Of a DNA stretch of 64,000 bases, positions 40,320 to 48,491 are shown one piece after another. The notes under the pieces were generated by a model that saw only the letters and a program-made list of their open reading frames with translations, was not told where the DNA came from and did not search any database. A program made the position numbers and the translations under genes. The stretch covers positions 62,001-126,000 of the forward strand of contig CAYQMN010000006.1 in NCBI GenBank assembly GCA_964418695.1, written 5' to 3'. Each line of letters opens with the position of its first letter. Within the stretch, counting starts at the first letter, position 1. Source of the stretch: Prado023 sp964418695. Lineage in GTDB: Bacteria > Actinomycetota > Actinomycetes > S36-B12 > CAIYMF01.

Positions 40320-41321
40320 TCAGGCCAGGTCGCGCGCGGCGGGGAGCTGCAGGAACCCCAGGTCCAGGGCCGTCGCCGCGCGCACCCCGGAAAGCACCGC
40401 GCGGGCGGTCGCCTCCGCGGCCAGCACCGACAGCAGCACCATCTCCGCATCCGCCGGCGCCGTCCCGGTCCCGACCGCGAACAGCGTGTCGCCGTCCATC
40501 GGGGTGTGGCAGGGCTGGATCGTGCGGGCCAGCCCGTCGTGACCGACCTGGGCCAGCCGCCGCGCCTGCGCCTTGGTCAGCCGTGCGTCGGTGACGATCA
40601 CCCCGATCGTGGTCGCCCCTCCGGGAGTCGCGGCGCCTGGCCCGCCGCCGGCGAGCAGCGCCTCCACCGTGCTCACCAGGGAGATCCCGTCCGCGCCCCG
40701 CGCGCCGGCGACCAGCGCCCCGGTCGAGGGGTCCACGACGTCGCCGACGGCGTTGACCGCGACCACGGCGGCGACCGTGAACCCGCCAGCCGCCACGGTT
40801 GCCACCCCGACGCCCCCGCGCATGCAGCGGAAGGGGTCGAGCAGCTTGCCGACGGTCGCGCCCGCCCCCGCCCCCACCGACCCCTGCTCGGCCACCTCGA
40901 GCGGAACGGCAGCCGCGCATGCCTCATGTCCGGTCTGCGCGTCCGGCCGGATCGCCGGATCGCCCGCCAGCAGGTCGAACAGGACCGCGGCCGGCACGAT
41001 CGGGACCCGCACCGGCCCGACGGCGACGCCTCGCCCGGCCTCCTCCAGCCACCGCATCACGCCGCTCACCGCGGCCAGGCCGTACGCGCTGCCGCCGCAG
41101 AGCACGATCGCGTCGACGGTGTCCACGGTGTTGACCGGGTCGAGCAGGTCCGTCTCGTGCGTGCCCGGCGCGGCCCCGCGCACGTCGACCCCGCCGGTGC
41201 TGCCCTCGGGCAGCAGCACGACGGTGACACCGGTAGCCCGCTCAGCGCGGACGGCATGCCCGACCAGCACCCCGGGCAGCGAGGCGGCGTCGGCCAGGCC
41301 GGGATCATCCTGGAGGTCCAT
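40320..41321 (-). CDS. P1 family peptidase (S58, DmpA-like)
   Basis: This 333-residue protein has the S58/P1 architecture: LPGVLVGH, the Gly-rich CGGSAYGLAAVSGVMRWLEE, and the self-processing region TTIGVIVTDARLTKAQA with the presumed Thr nucleophile. It closes with DGLARTIQPCHTPMDGDTLF. Members such as DmpA and BapA are beta- or L-aminopeptidases that cut themselves before the nucleophile. There is no signal peptide. ATG 41321 is chosen; a TTG at 41333 would add four residues. Confidence 0.85.
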   Translation of the reverse strand: MDLQDDPGLADAASLPGVLVGHAVRAERATGVTVVLLPEGSTGGVDVRGAAPGTHETDLLDPVNTVDTVDAIVLCGGSAYGLAAVSGVMRWLEEAGRGVAVGPVRVPIVPAAVLFDLLAGDPAIRPDAQTGHEACAAAVPLEVAEQGSVGAGAGATVGKLLDPFRCMRGGVGVATVAAGGFTVAAVVAVNAVGDVVDPSTGALVAGARGADGISLVSTVEALLAGGGPGAATPGGATTIGVIVTDARLTKAQARRLAQVGHDGLARTIQPCHTPMDGDTLFAVGTGTAPADAEMVLLSVLAAEATARAVLSGVRAATALDLGFLQLPAARDLA

Positions 41322-41415
41322 GCCCGCATCCAACCGCGCGCGACGCGTACATGCACCGGCTTCGCGGACCAGCGGCGCCGGCTTCGTGAACCTTCCGCCC
41401 CCGACCGTGAGCGCC

Positions 41416-41421
41416 TACCAT
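41416..41421 (+). promoter_or_regulatory. Leaderless -10 box for the deaminase-like gene
   Basis: TACCAT, six bases before the ATG at 41428. Spacing fits a leaderless start. Confidence 0.45.
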
Positions 41422-41427
41422 CCCAGC

Positions 41428-42699
41428 ATGGCGCGAGCCGGCGCTGCTGCGGTCAGACCCCCGTCGGGGCGCACCCCCGAGGGCGTCGTCTCGCGAGCGC
41501 CGCACCATCCCGCCGCCCCGGCGACGCTGCGCGGGGTCCAGGCTCTGCAGGGGACGGCCGGCAACCAGGCGGTTGCCGCATGGCTGGGAGGCCGGGTCGC
41601 GATGCCGGTCCAGCGCCAGCCCTCGGGTCGGCCCGAGCCGCAGGCCTACGTCGCACATCCCGCAGTCCTCGGTGACTGTGCCGCGCTGCTTCAACGCGCC
41701 TTCGGTCAGCTCGACCCGACCACTCTGGCGGTCCTGCGGGGCTGGAAGACCCTGGCCATCGGTGCCGTGGTCGACGAGGCCGAACCTCACGTGACGATCT
41801 ACCACTGGGCCACCAACGGCAATTGGACGACCCCGGCGTTGAGCGCGGTGCTCGATGGGCTCGGCGTCCGGCGCTGGGACGCCGACCCCGCCCGCCAGGC
41901 CCGGGGAGCCGGCGGCGCGCCGGGCGATGCCGAGCAGCGCCTGATGTCGGGGCACACCCTCAAGGCCATCGCCGTGAGTCGACCGCCATGTGCGGACTGC
42001 CAGGCCGCGCTGGGCGCGTATGGGGTCGAGAACGGCACTGTGCTCACGCGCGTCATGGCGCCGCCCAACACGGCCGAGGTGGCCCAACGGGTGCGGGCTC
42101 TGGGGGCTCTCCAAGAGGAGCACGACCGGCTGGTGCGATCCCTGAGCCTGCACGAGGGGGAGCACCAGGCCCAGGCCGCCCTCATCAACACTCCCTCGGT
42201 CACGGGCTTCGCCGGCTTCTGGACCAACCGGCTCTTCAACGGTCCGGTTCCCCCGCCCACCATCTGGGCCAATGCCTTCGGCGCTCTGCTTGCCGCGCAG
42301 CGGGAGATCGCCACTGGGAACGTGGCGCAGGCCTACCTGGCGATCCGGCGTGCGCAGCTGCACTTGGCTCTGGCCGTCGGACGGTACGTGCGCTGGAAGG
42401 AGGGCATCGAGCCGGCCGGCACGAAGGCCCAGGTCGCCATCGGGCTGGCAGGTGCTGCGGCGATCGCCGCGTTCGTTGCCGGCCCGGCCCTGATCGCGCG
42501 GCTCGGACTGATCTTCGAATCCGGCGCCACCACCGCTGCGACAGGCGCGGCCGAGGAGCAGATGGTGGTGCGCATCGCGGCCTTGGCGGCACGCTCCGAT
42601 GCTGCCGTCCTCGCGATGGAGGAGGCCGTCGTGACGGCCGAGATCGAGGCGATAGCGGCAGAGGAAGCCGCGGCGTTCTTCGCCGCGCTCGGGGGCTGA
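41428..42699 (+). CDS. Deaminase-like protein with AGNxAV N-terminal motif, toxin candidate
   Basis: This 423-residue protein has no signal peptide. Residues about 30-50 (LRGVQALQGTAGNQAVAAWL) match the LQxTAGNxAV motif seen in many proteins linked to extracellular contractile injection systems. Residues 167-191 hold D167-A-E169 and P-C188-A-D-C191, the form of the deaminase zinc and catalytic motif ([HCD]xE … PCxxC), with a strand-like LKAIAVS between. The rest is helical, with a hydrophobic stretch GLAGAAAIAAFVAGPALIA near residue 340. No injection-system gene or obvious immunity gene is adjacent. Function is inferred; it may target a nucleotide or nucleic acid. Confidence 0.5.
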   Translation: MARAGAAAVRPPSGRTPEGVVSRAPHHPAAPATLRGVQALQGTAGNQAVAAWLGGRVAMPVQRQPSGRPEPQAYVAHPAVLGDCAALLQRAFGQLDPTTLAVLRGWKTLAIGAVVDEAEPHVTIYHWATNGNWTTPALSAVLDGLGVRRWDADPARQARGAGGAPGDAEQRLMSGHTLKAIAVSRPPCADCQAALGAYGVENGTVLTRVMAPPNTAEVAQRVRALGALQEEHDRLVRSLSLHEGEHQAQAALINTPSVTGFAGFWTNRLFNGPVPPPTIWANAFGALLAAQREIATGNVAQAYLAIRRAQLHLALAVGRYVRWKEGIEPAGTKAQVAIGLAGAAAIAAFVAGPALIARLGLIFESGATTAATGAAEEQMVVRIAALAARSDAAVLAMEEAVVTAEIEAIAAEEAAAFFAALGG

Positions 42700-42776
42700 C
42701 CCCGGAGTCTCCGAAGCGAGGCCGCGGCGTCCCGACGGCCCGTGGTCGAGCCTGCTCGCGGTCTGGGCAGGACGCC

Positions 42777-42782
42777 TAGGCT
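42777..42782 (+). promoter_or_regulatory. Leaderless -10 box for the SDR gene at 42789
   Basis: TAGGCT, six bases before the GTG at 42789. Confidence 0.5.
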
Positions 42783-42788
42783 CGCGGT

Positions 42789-43478
42789 GTGACCACCCCC
42801 GATCCCGCCGAGCCCGCCGAGCCCCCCGCCGCCCGGCCCCACGCCATGGTCCTCGGCGTCGGCCCGGGGCTGGGGGCGAGCCTGGCCCGGATGTACGCCG
42901 CGCACGGTCACCAGGTCACCGTGATGGCCCGCCGCCCCGAGAGTGTGAACCCGGTGGTCGAGCAGATCGAGGCGATGGGCGGCCTGGCAACCGCGCAGAC
43001 CGTCGACCTGGCCGACCTGGACGCCGTCACCGAGGCGATCCAGGCCGCCTCCGCCCGGGCGCCTATCGCGGTCCTGCACCACAACGCCTCGATGCACGCC
43101 GGCCGGCTCCTGGACGCCTCCCCCTCGGCCCTGCGCGACAGCGTCACCGTGAGCGTCCTCGCGGCGATCGCCGCCGTGCGGGCCGCGCGCGCCGACCTGG
43201 CCGCGACCGGCGGACTCGTGTGCTGGACCGGCGGCGGCATCGCCTTGAACCCGACCGCCGACTACGGGGTCCTGGCGCTGGGCAAGGCCGGCCTGCGCGC
43301 GGCGGCCGTCGCGGTCGCCGCCGAGCTGGCCGAGCAGGGCGTCCGGCTGCGGATGGTGACCGTGCGCGGCTTCATCCGACCCGGCACGCCCGTGGATCCC
43401 GACCTCGTGGCCGAGGCCTTCTGGCGGCACGCCACCGACCCGGACGCCCCGGTCGAGCTGCTGTTCGACGGCCGCTGA
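42789..43478 (+). CDS. SDR family oxidoreductase
   Basis: This 229-residue protein is a compact short-chain dehydrogenase with coenzyme motif VLGVGPGLGASLARMY, HHNAS in place of the usual NNAG, and an active-site region DYGVLALGKAG where Tyr and Lys are spaced seven rather than four residues apart. That departure suggests an atypical or non-catalytic member. A short Pro-rich tail precedes the Rossmann fold. The GTG at 42789 is probably leaderless. Substrate unknown. Confidence 0.75.
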   Translation: MTTPDPAEPAEPPAARPHAMVLGVGPGLGASLARMYAAHGHQVTVMARRPESVNPVVEQIEAMGGLATAQTVDLADLDAVTEAIQAASARAPIAVLHHNASMHAGRLLDASPSALRDSVTVSVLAAIAAVRAARADLAATGGLVCWTGGGIALNPTADYGVLALGKAGLRAAAVAVAAELAEQGVRLRMVTVRGFIRPGTPVDPDLVAEAFWRHATDPDAPVELLFDGR

Positions 43479-43682
43479 GCCGTCCCTGCCGGCACCCACG
43501 TGAGCGCTGGGCAAGCAGCTGGTCGACAGCCGGCCGTGGGGTCGAATCGCCGCCGGAGCAGGGCAGTCCCGGTGGGAGAATGGGCGCGGGCGCCCGGGGA
43601 TCCGTCCACTCCCGGCCGGTTCTGTCAGCCCCTTGGTTGATCATGAGCCGTGGAGTCGCTCGACCCTGGAGGCGGGAAGAAC

Positions 43683-44736
43683 ATGAGCTACCGAGACCGC
43701 AGACCCGCTGGCTGGTATCCGGACACCACCACCGGCGGGACGAGGTATTGGAACGGCTCGCGCTGGACCGGTCACACGCGACCGCCCCAACCGTCCGTCG
43801 TCGTGAACCTCGTCGCTCCCACGAGCAGCGACGTGGCCACGGTCGCGCAGATCCACGCCCTGGCCAACCCGGAGACCGCCCAGGCGCTGCAGAACCTCCA
43901 GGAGCTCCGGCGTGCCCAGGTGCTCACCGAGGCGGAGTTCCAGGCAGCCAAGGACAAGCTGCTCGGCCTCCACTCGGGAAGCGCGCGCGGCGGCAACCCT
44001 GCCGCCGGGTGGTACGACGACGGCCAAGGCTGGGTGCGCTGGTGGGACGGCCAGCAGTGGACCGAGCATGCCGTCGTCGCCGCCGGCACCCCGGCCGGGT
44101 CGTCCTCCCATCTCGGGTGGGCGCTGTCGCCGGCATACACCTTCGGTGTCGTCAGCTTCATCCCGGCGCTGCACGCTGCCCTCAAGCTGCGCCGGCGAGA
44201 GCTCTGGTACTGGGCCGGCGGCCTCCTCGGAGGCAACGTGCTCTCCTGTGATGCTCATGTCCGCCGGCGACAGCGGCTCACCCGCGCAGTCGTTGGGGAC
44301 TCTCGTCAGCTTCGGGCTGGCCGTCGTGGGCACGGTCGTGGCCTTCCGCGTGCGCGACGAGGTGTTCTCGACCTCCCCCGCCCCGATCAGCACGCCCGCC
44401 GGTCCGGACCTCGCCATCGAGCGGTCCCTGGCGTCCCGCCAGCGCCGCGCCGAGTCGGTCGCGCTGAGCCTGAGGGACCCTAGCCTCGCCCGCGACCTGA
44501 GGATGGGCCGACCGGACCTCGCCCGGGACTACGACGACGGCGGGCTGGTGGACGTCAACCACGTCTCCGAGGCCATCCTCGTGTCACACCTGGGCCTGAC
44601 CGCCGTGCAGGCCAGCACCGTGATCGAGGTCCGGGAACGCATCGGGGGCTTCACGAGCGCCAACGAGCTCTGCGTCCTGGCCGACCTACCGCCCCGGCAG
44701 CTCGACGCGATCCGGGACCGCGTGGTCACGCTGTAG
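43683..44736 (+). pseudogene. DUF2510-SHOCT-HhH membrane protein, frameshifted
   Basis: The first frame (ATG 43683) encodes a DUF2510 motif (PAGWYPDTTTGGTRYWNG), a SHOCT helix (LRRAQVLTEAEFQAAKDKL), a second DUF2510 (AAGWYDDGQGWVRWWDG) and a membrane segment (LGWALSPAYTFGVVSFIPAL then YWAGGLLGGNV). The C-terminal part continues one base over: MLMSAGDSGSPAQ, a second helix (LVSFGLAVVGTVVAF) and a helix-hairpin-helix pair (VDVNHVSEAILVSHLGL; IGGFTSANELCVLADLP) like ComEA. One extra base at about 44240-44250 explains the break. It may be a real mutation or a sequence error. Confidence 0.65.
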
Positions 44737-44740
44737 CGTC

Positions 44741-44845
44741 CACCGCACCGCACCGCACCGCACCGCACCGCACCGCCCCGCCCCGCCCCGCCCCGCCCCG
44801 CACCGCCCCGCACCGCCCCGCACCGCCCCGCCTCGCCTCGCCCCG
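44741..44845. repeat. Pentanucleotide satellite, about 21 units
   Basis: CACCG repeats seven times, then mixes with CCCCG and CCTCG units in strict 5-base register. It begins five bases after the stop at 44736. A related CCCCG/TCCCG array is at 53653. Confidence 0.9.
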
Positions 44846-44926
44846 CGCGGCGATCGTGCGGTGGGCGGGGCTCGGGTTGCGCCCGTAGCCTTGACGGGTT
44901 CCCTTCAGAGACCCGCAGGAGCAGGC

Positions 44927-46441
44927 ATGCAGGACAGCCCCTCGCCCACCGCTGCACCGCGGCACCGGGTGGTCATCATCGGCTCGGGCTTCGGGGGCCT
45001 GTTCGCCGCGCACAAGCTCAAGCGGGCGAACTGCGACGTGACCCTGATCTCGCGCACGATCATGCATCTGTTCCAGCCGCTGCTGTATCAGGTGGCCACC
45101 GGCATCCTGTCCAGCGGCGAGATATCCCCGGCCACCCGCGAGATCCTGCGCCGCCAGCGCAACGCGACCGTGCTGCTCGGGGAGGTCACCGAGATCGACC
45201 TGTCGGCCCGCACGGTCACCTCGATGGCAGCCCCGGGGCCGCTCGTGACCCCCTACGACTCGCTGATCGTGGCCGCTGGCGCCGGCCAGTCGTACTTCGG
45301 CAACGACCACTTCGCCGACTACGCGCCCGGCATGAAGAGCATCGACGACGCCTTCGAGCTGCGTGGGCGGATCTACGGCTCGCTCGAGCTGGCCGAGCGG
45401 GAGGCCGACCCGGCCGAGATCCAGCGCTACCTCACGTTCGTGGTGGTCGGCGCGGGCCCGACCGGGGTCGAGATGGCCGGGCAGATCGTGGAGCTGTGCC
45501 ACCGCGCGCTGCGCAAGGAGTTCCGCAACATCGACACCACCCAGGCCCGGATCGTGATGCTGGACGCGGCCCCCGCGGTGCTCGGACCGTTCGGCGAGAA
45601 GCTGTCGGCCTCGGCGCTGCACATCCTGGAGAAGTCCGGGGTCGAGGTGCACCTGGGCGCGAAGGTCGTGGACGTGACCGCCGACGGGGTCACCTACGAG
45701 GGCGACGACGGGCAGCGCACGTTCATCCCGGCGGCGTGCAAGGTGTGGGCGGCCGGGGTCGCCGCCTCGCCGCTGGGCCGGATGCTCGGCGACGCCACCG
45801 GAGCGCCCGTCGACCGTGCGGGGCGGATCGGCGTGCAGCGCGACCTCACGCTTCCGGGCCATCCCGAGGTGTTCGTCGTCGGCGACATGATCGCCCTGGA
45901 CAACCTGCCCGGCGTCGCGCAGGTGGCGATCCAGGGCGGGCGGCACGCGGCGAGGACCATCCGTGCGCGGCTCGACGGCAAGCCCGAGCCCGGGGAGTTC
46001 GAGTACCACGACAAGGGCAGCATGGCCACGATCACCCGGTTCCAGGCGGTGGCCAAGATCGGCCGCTTCGAGACCGCGGGATTCATCGCCTGGGTGCTCT
46101 GGCTGGTCGTGCACCTGATGTACATCGTCGGGTTCAAGTCCCGGCTGACCACCCTGCTGCACTGGGCGGTCAGCTTCGTGGGCCGGGCCCGCTCGGAGCG
46201 CACGTCCACCGCCCAGCAGGTGGCCGCCCGCAACCGACTGCACCACGCTGAAGACCAGCCGCCCCTCTGGCCGGGCGCGGTGGGGGAGCGGTTGGCCGAC
46301 GGGCCACACCCGCACCCGGAGTTCCACCCGGAGCCCCACCCGGAGCCGCCCCCGGGCCCGGAGCCGGAGCCCCACCCGGAGCCGCTCCCGCACCCGGACC
46401 CGGAGCCCCACCCGGAGCCGCACCCGGAGCCCCGCTCGTGA
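44927..46441 (+). CDS. ndh: Type II NADH:quinone dehydrogenase-like flavoprotein
   Basis: This 504-residue protein has FAD motif VVIIGSGFGGLFAAHKL, NADH motif VVVGAGPTGVEMAGQI, and the NDH-2 features FQPLLYQVATGIL and FVVGDMIAL. The C-terminal helix FIAWVLWLVVHLMYIVGFKS is the membrane anchor typical of NDH-2. It passes electrons from NADH to quinone without proton pumping. The last 40-odd residues are a charged low-complexity tail of HPEP units. AGGAG precedes the ATG. Its stop overlaps the GTG of the next gene (GTGA at 46438-46441). Confidence 0.87.
   Translation: MQDSPSPTAAPRHRVVIIGSGFGGLFAAHKLKRANCDVTLISRTIMHLFQPLLYQVATGILSSGEISPATREILRRQRNATVLLGEVTEIDLSARTVTSMAAPGPLVTPYDSLIVAAGAGQSYFGNDHFADYAPGMKSIDDAFELRGRIYGSLELAEREADPAEIQRYLTFVVVGAGPTGVEMAGQIVELCHRALRKEFRNIDTTQARIVMLDAAPAVLGPFGEKLSASALHILEKSGVEVHLGAKVVDVTADGVTYEGDDGQRTFIPAACKVWAAGVAASPLGRMLGDATGAPVDRAGRIGVQRDLTLPGHPEVFVVGDMIALDNLPGVAQVAIQGGRHAARTIRARLDGKPEPGEFEYHDKGSMATITRFQAVAKIGRFETAGFIAWVLWLVVHLMYIVGFKSRLTTLLHWAVSFVGRARSERTSTAQQVAARNRLHHAEDQPPLWPGAVGERLADGPHPHPEFHPEPHPEPPPGPEPEPHPEPLPHPDPEPHPEPHPEPRS
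46308..46437 (+). repeat. Coding repeat encoding the HPEP tail of ndh
   Basis: Repeated CACCCGGAGCC-type units encode His-Pro-Glu-Pro blocks at the C-terminus of the NADH dehydrogenase. His-rich blocks of this type could bind metal. Confidence 0.7.
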
Positions 46442-48414
46442 CGGCCGCCGCCTCGGACGGAGCCCCCGCCGAGGATCGTGCGCCCGGCGCGGACGGACCC
46501 GCCGCCTCGGACTCTGCGCTCGCCTCCGCTCCGTCCTCCCCGACCACCGCCACCCCCGCGGTTCCCTCGGCCGCGACTCCCTCCACCGGAGCGGCCCACC
46601 TGGTGCCCGCGCCAGCGGCCCGCGACGTGCGCGCCCGCTGGATGCGCCCGGTCGGGATGCGCGAGGTCCGCGGGATGACCTGGGCGGGCGACCGGCTGCT
46701 CGTCCTGGACGCGCGCACTGGGATGCTCGCGCAGGCCGACCCGACCGACGACTCCACCTGGGTGGTGAACGACGGTCACGCCGAGCAGTTTCGCGGCGGG
46801 CGCGGCCTGGCCGCCGACGCCGACTCGGTCTGGCTCACCACCGAGCGCGGCCTGCACCGGGCACCCTGGGCCACCGTCGCGCCCACCGGCTCCCGGCCCG
46901 GAATGTCGGTCGGCGCGGCCGAGCTCGTGCTCCCTGTCGAGGACGCCCACGGGGTCGCCGTGCACGGTGACGAGCTGTACCTCGTGGTCGGCAGCACCCT
47001 GCACGTCATGAGCCCCCCGACCCAGCCGACGAGCCTGGCAGAGTCGAGCCTCCGGATGGTCGAGGTGCACGGGGTCGGGGCCTGCTCGGCCTCGGCAACC
47101 CCGAGCCGGATCTGGCTGTGCGACGACGTCGAGCAGACCGTCTACGCGCTGGACCGGCACACCCTGCGGACGCTGTTCCGGGTGCTGGCGCCGCTGGAGG
47201 GCCCGTGCGCGATCGCCGCCCGCCCGGCACCCGCGAGGGACCACGCCGAGGACAACGGCGACGGCTCGGCCAACGGCGCCGGCCCGGCCGCGGGCAACGG
47301 CCAGGACGCCGCCCACGACCAGGTGCTTCTCGCCTTCCACGAGCGCGAGCCCTACTTGTTCGACAACCCGTACATCGACCCGTGCTGGGAGGCGCGCTAC
47401 CGCGACCGGGTGGTCCTGCACGAGCTGCACCACCACCTGGACCCGACCGCGCGGATCGCCTGGTCGACCGGGCATCGCGTCCAGATGCACTACTTCGTCG
47501 TCCTGGACCCGGACCGCGACGCGTTCGACGAGGTCGAGAGCGGGGCGCTGCTCGACATCGAGTGGCGGATCAGCCTGCCCATCGACAGCCCGCGCCAGCG
47601 GCTGGTCAACGCCCAGCCGATCGGGCTGCCCTTCGACATCGAGCACGAGGACGACCTGACCGGGCGCCCCCAGCCGGTGGCCGTGTTCCGCATCCCGCGC
47701 CTGGACACGGACTCGCGGCTGGTCCTGGGCTGGCGGGCCACAGTGGAGCTGTTCGGGGTCAAGCACCAGCTGGGCCCGGCCGACCTCGCGGAGGCGCCCG
47801 GTCTGCCCGCCGAGCTCGCCGCCCGGTACCTGATCGATGACGAGGACCTGGACCTTGACTCCCCGGAGGTCGCCGCGGCCACCACCACCGCGATCGGAGA
47901 GGAGACCAACCTGCTCCAGCAGGCGCGCCGGATCCGCTCGCACGTCTACGACCTGCTCGAGTACGAGATGGGCAACGCCGACTCGCCGGTCGAGGTGATG
48001 GCCCGGGGCACCGGCTCGTGCGGCGAGCACGTCGGCACGATCATGGCCCTCATGCGCCGGGCGGGGATCGCCTGCCGGGTGGCTGGTCGCTACAAGGTGC
48101 CCTACTTCCCGTGGGACACCGGGCCCCTGTACCCGGACTACAACCACGTCTGGGTCGACCTGTACCTGCCCGGACACGGCTGGGTGCCGGTCGAGAGCAA
48201 CCCTGACGACGTGCGCCCCGGCGGCCCCTACCCGGATCGGTTCTTCATGGGCCTGCCATGGCGGCACATCGAGCTCGGCAAGGACATCAGCTTCGAGAAG
48301 GTGCTGCACCGGACGACTGGGCGGTGGCGGCGGATCGGCGCACGGCGGCTGAGCCGCAACAACATCCGGTTCGACGTCCTGAGCGAGATCGCCCCAGGCC
48401 CGCATGACTCCTGA
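46438..48414 (+). CDS. Transglutaminase-like domain protein
   Basis: This 658-residue protein has a Pro/Ala/Asp-rich N-terminus, then a beta-rich part that looks like repeated propeller-type strands (MREVRGMTWAGDRLLVLDAR; YALDRHTLRTLFRVLAPLEG). The C-terminal region is transglutaminase-like: Cys528 in GTGSCGEHVG, His570 in YNHVWVD and Asp590 in ESNPDD. Such domains are usually peptidases or protein crosslinkers. No signal peptide is visible, so a cytoplasmic role is likely. The GTG overlaps the ndh stop, so both are translated from one message. Confidence 0.72.
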   Translation: MTAAASDGAPAEDRAPGADGPAASDSALASAPSSPTTATPAVPSAATPSTGAAHLVPAPAARDVRARWMRPVGMREVRGMTWAGDRLLVLDARTGMLAQADPTDDSTWVVNDGHAEQFRGGRGLAADADSVWLTTERGLHRAPWATVAPTGSRPGMSVGAAELVLPVEDAHGVAVHGDELYLVVGSTLHVMSPPTQPTSLAESSLRMVEVHGVGACSASATPSRIWLCDDVEQTVYALDRHTLRTLFRVLAPLEGPCAIAARPAPARDHAEDNGDGSANGAGPAAGNGQDAAHDQVLLAFHEREPYLFDNPYIDPCWEARYRDRVVLHELHHHLDPTARIAWSTGHRVQMHYFVVLDPDRDAFDEVESGALLDIEWRISLPIDSPRQRLVNAQPIGLPFDIEHEDDLTGRPQPVAVFRIPRLDTDSRLVLGWRATVELFGVKHQLGPADLAEAPGLPAELAARYLIDDEDLDLDSPEVAAATTTAIGEETNLLQQARRIRSHVYDLLEYEMGNADSPVEVMARGTGSCGEHVGTIMALMRRAGIACRVAGRYKVPYFPWDTGPLYPDYNHVWVDLYLPGHGWVPVESNPDDVRPGGPYPDRFFMGLPWRHIELGKDISFEKVLHRTTGRWRRIGARRLSRNNIRFDVLSEIAPGPHDS

Positions 48415-48428
48415 GCGGCGACCCCGCC

Positions 48429-48481
48429 GGAGTTGGTAGTGAATTCGGGCAACTCAGTTGGCCGAATTCACTACCAACTCC
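48429..48481. terminator. Near-perfect 53-base palindrome between convergent genes
   Basis: GGAGTTGGTAGTGAATTCGG (48429-48448) is exactly complementary to CCGAATTCACTACCAACTCC (48462-48481). The 13-base centre continues the symmetry as CAACT-C-AGTTG with one G-G mismatch. It lies 15 bases after one gene and 11 before the end of the other, fit for a bidirectional terminator, but its AT-richer content differs from its surroundings. Confidence 0.6.
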
Positions 48482-48491
48482 ACGACTCGAC

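Noticed and set aside
44741..44845. Pentamer array as coding sequence for the downstream gene
   Set aside because: A ribosome-binding site and family-type N-terminus place the start of ndh at 44927, after the array.
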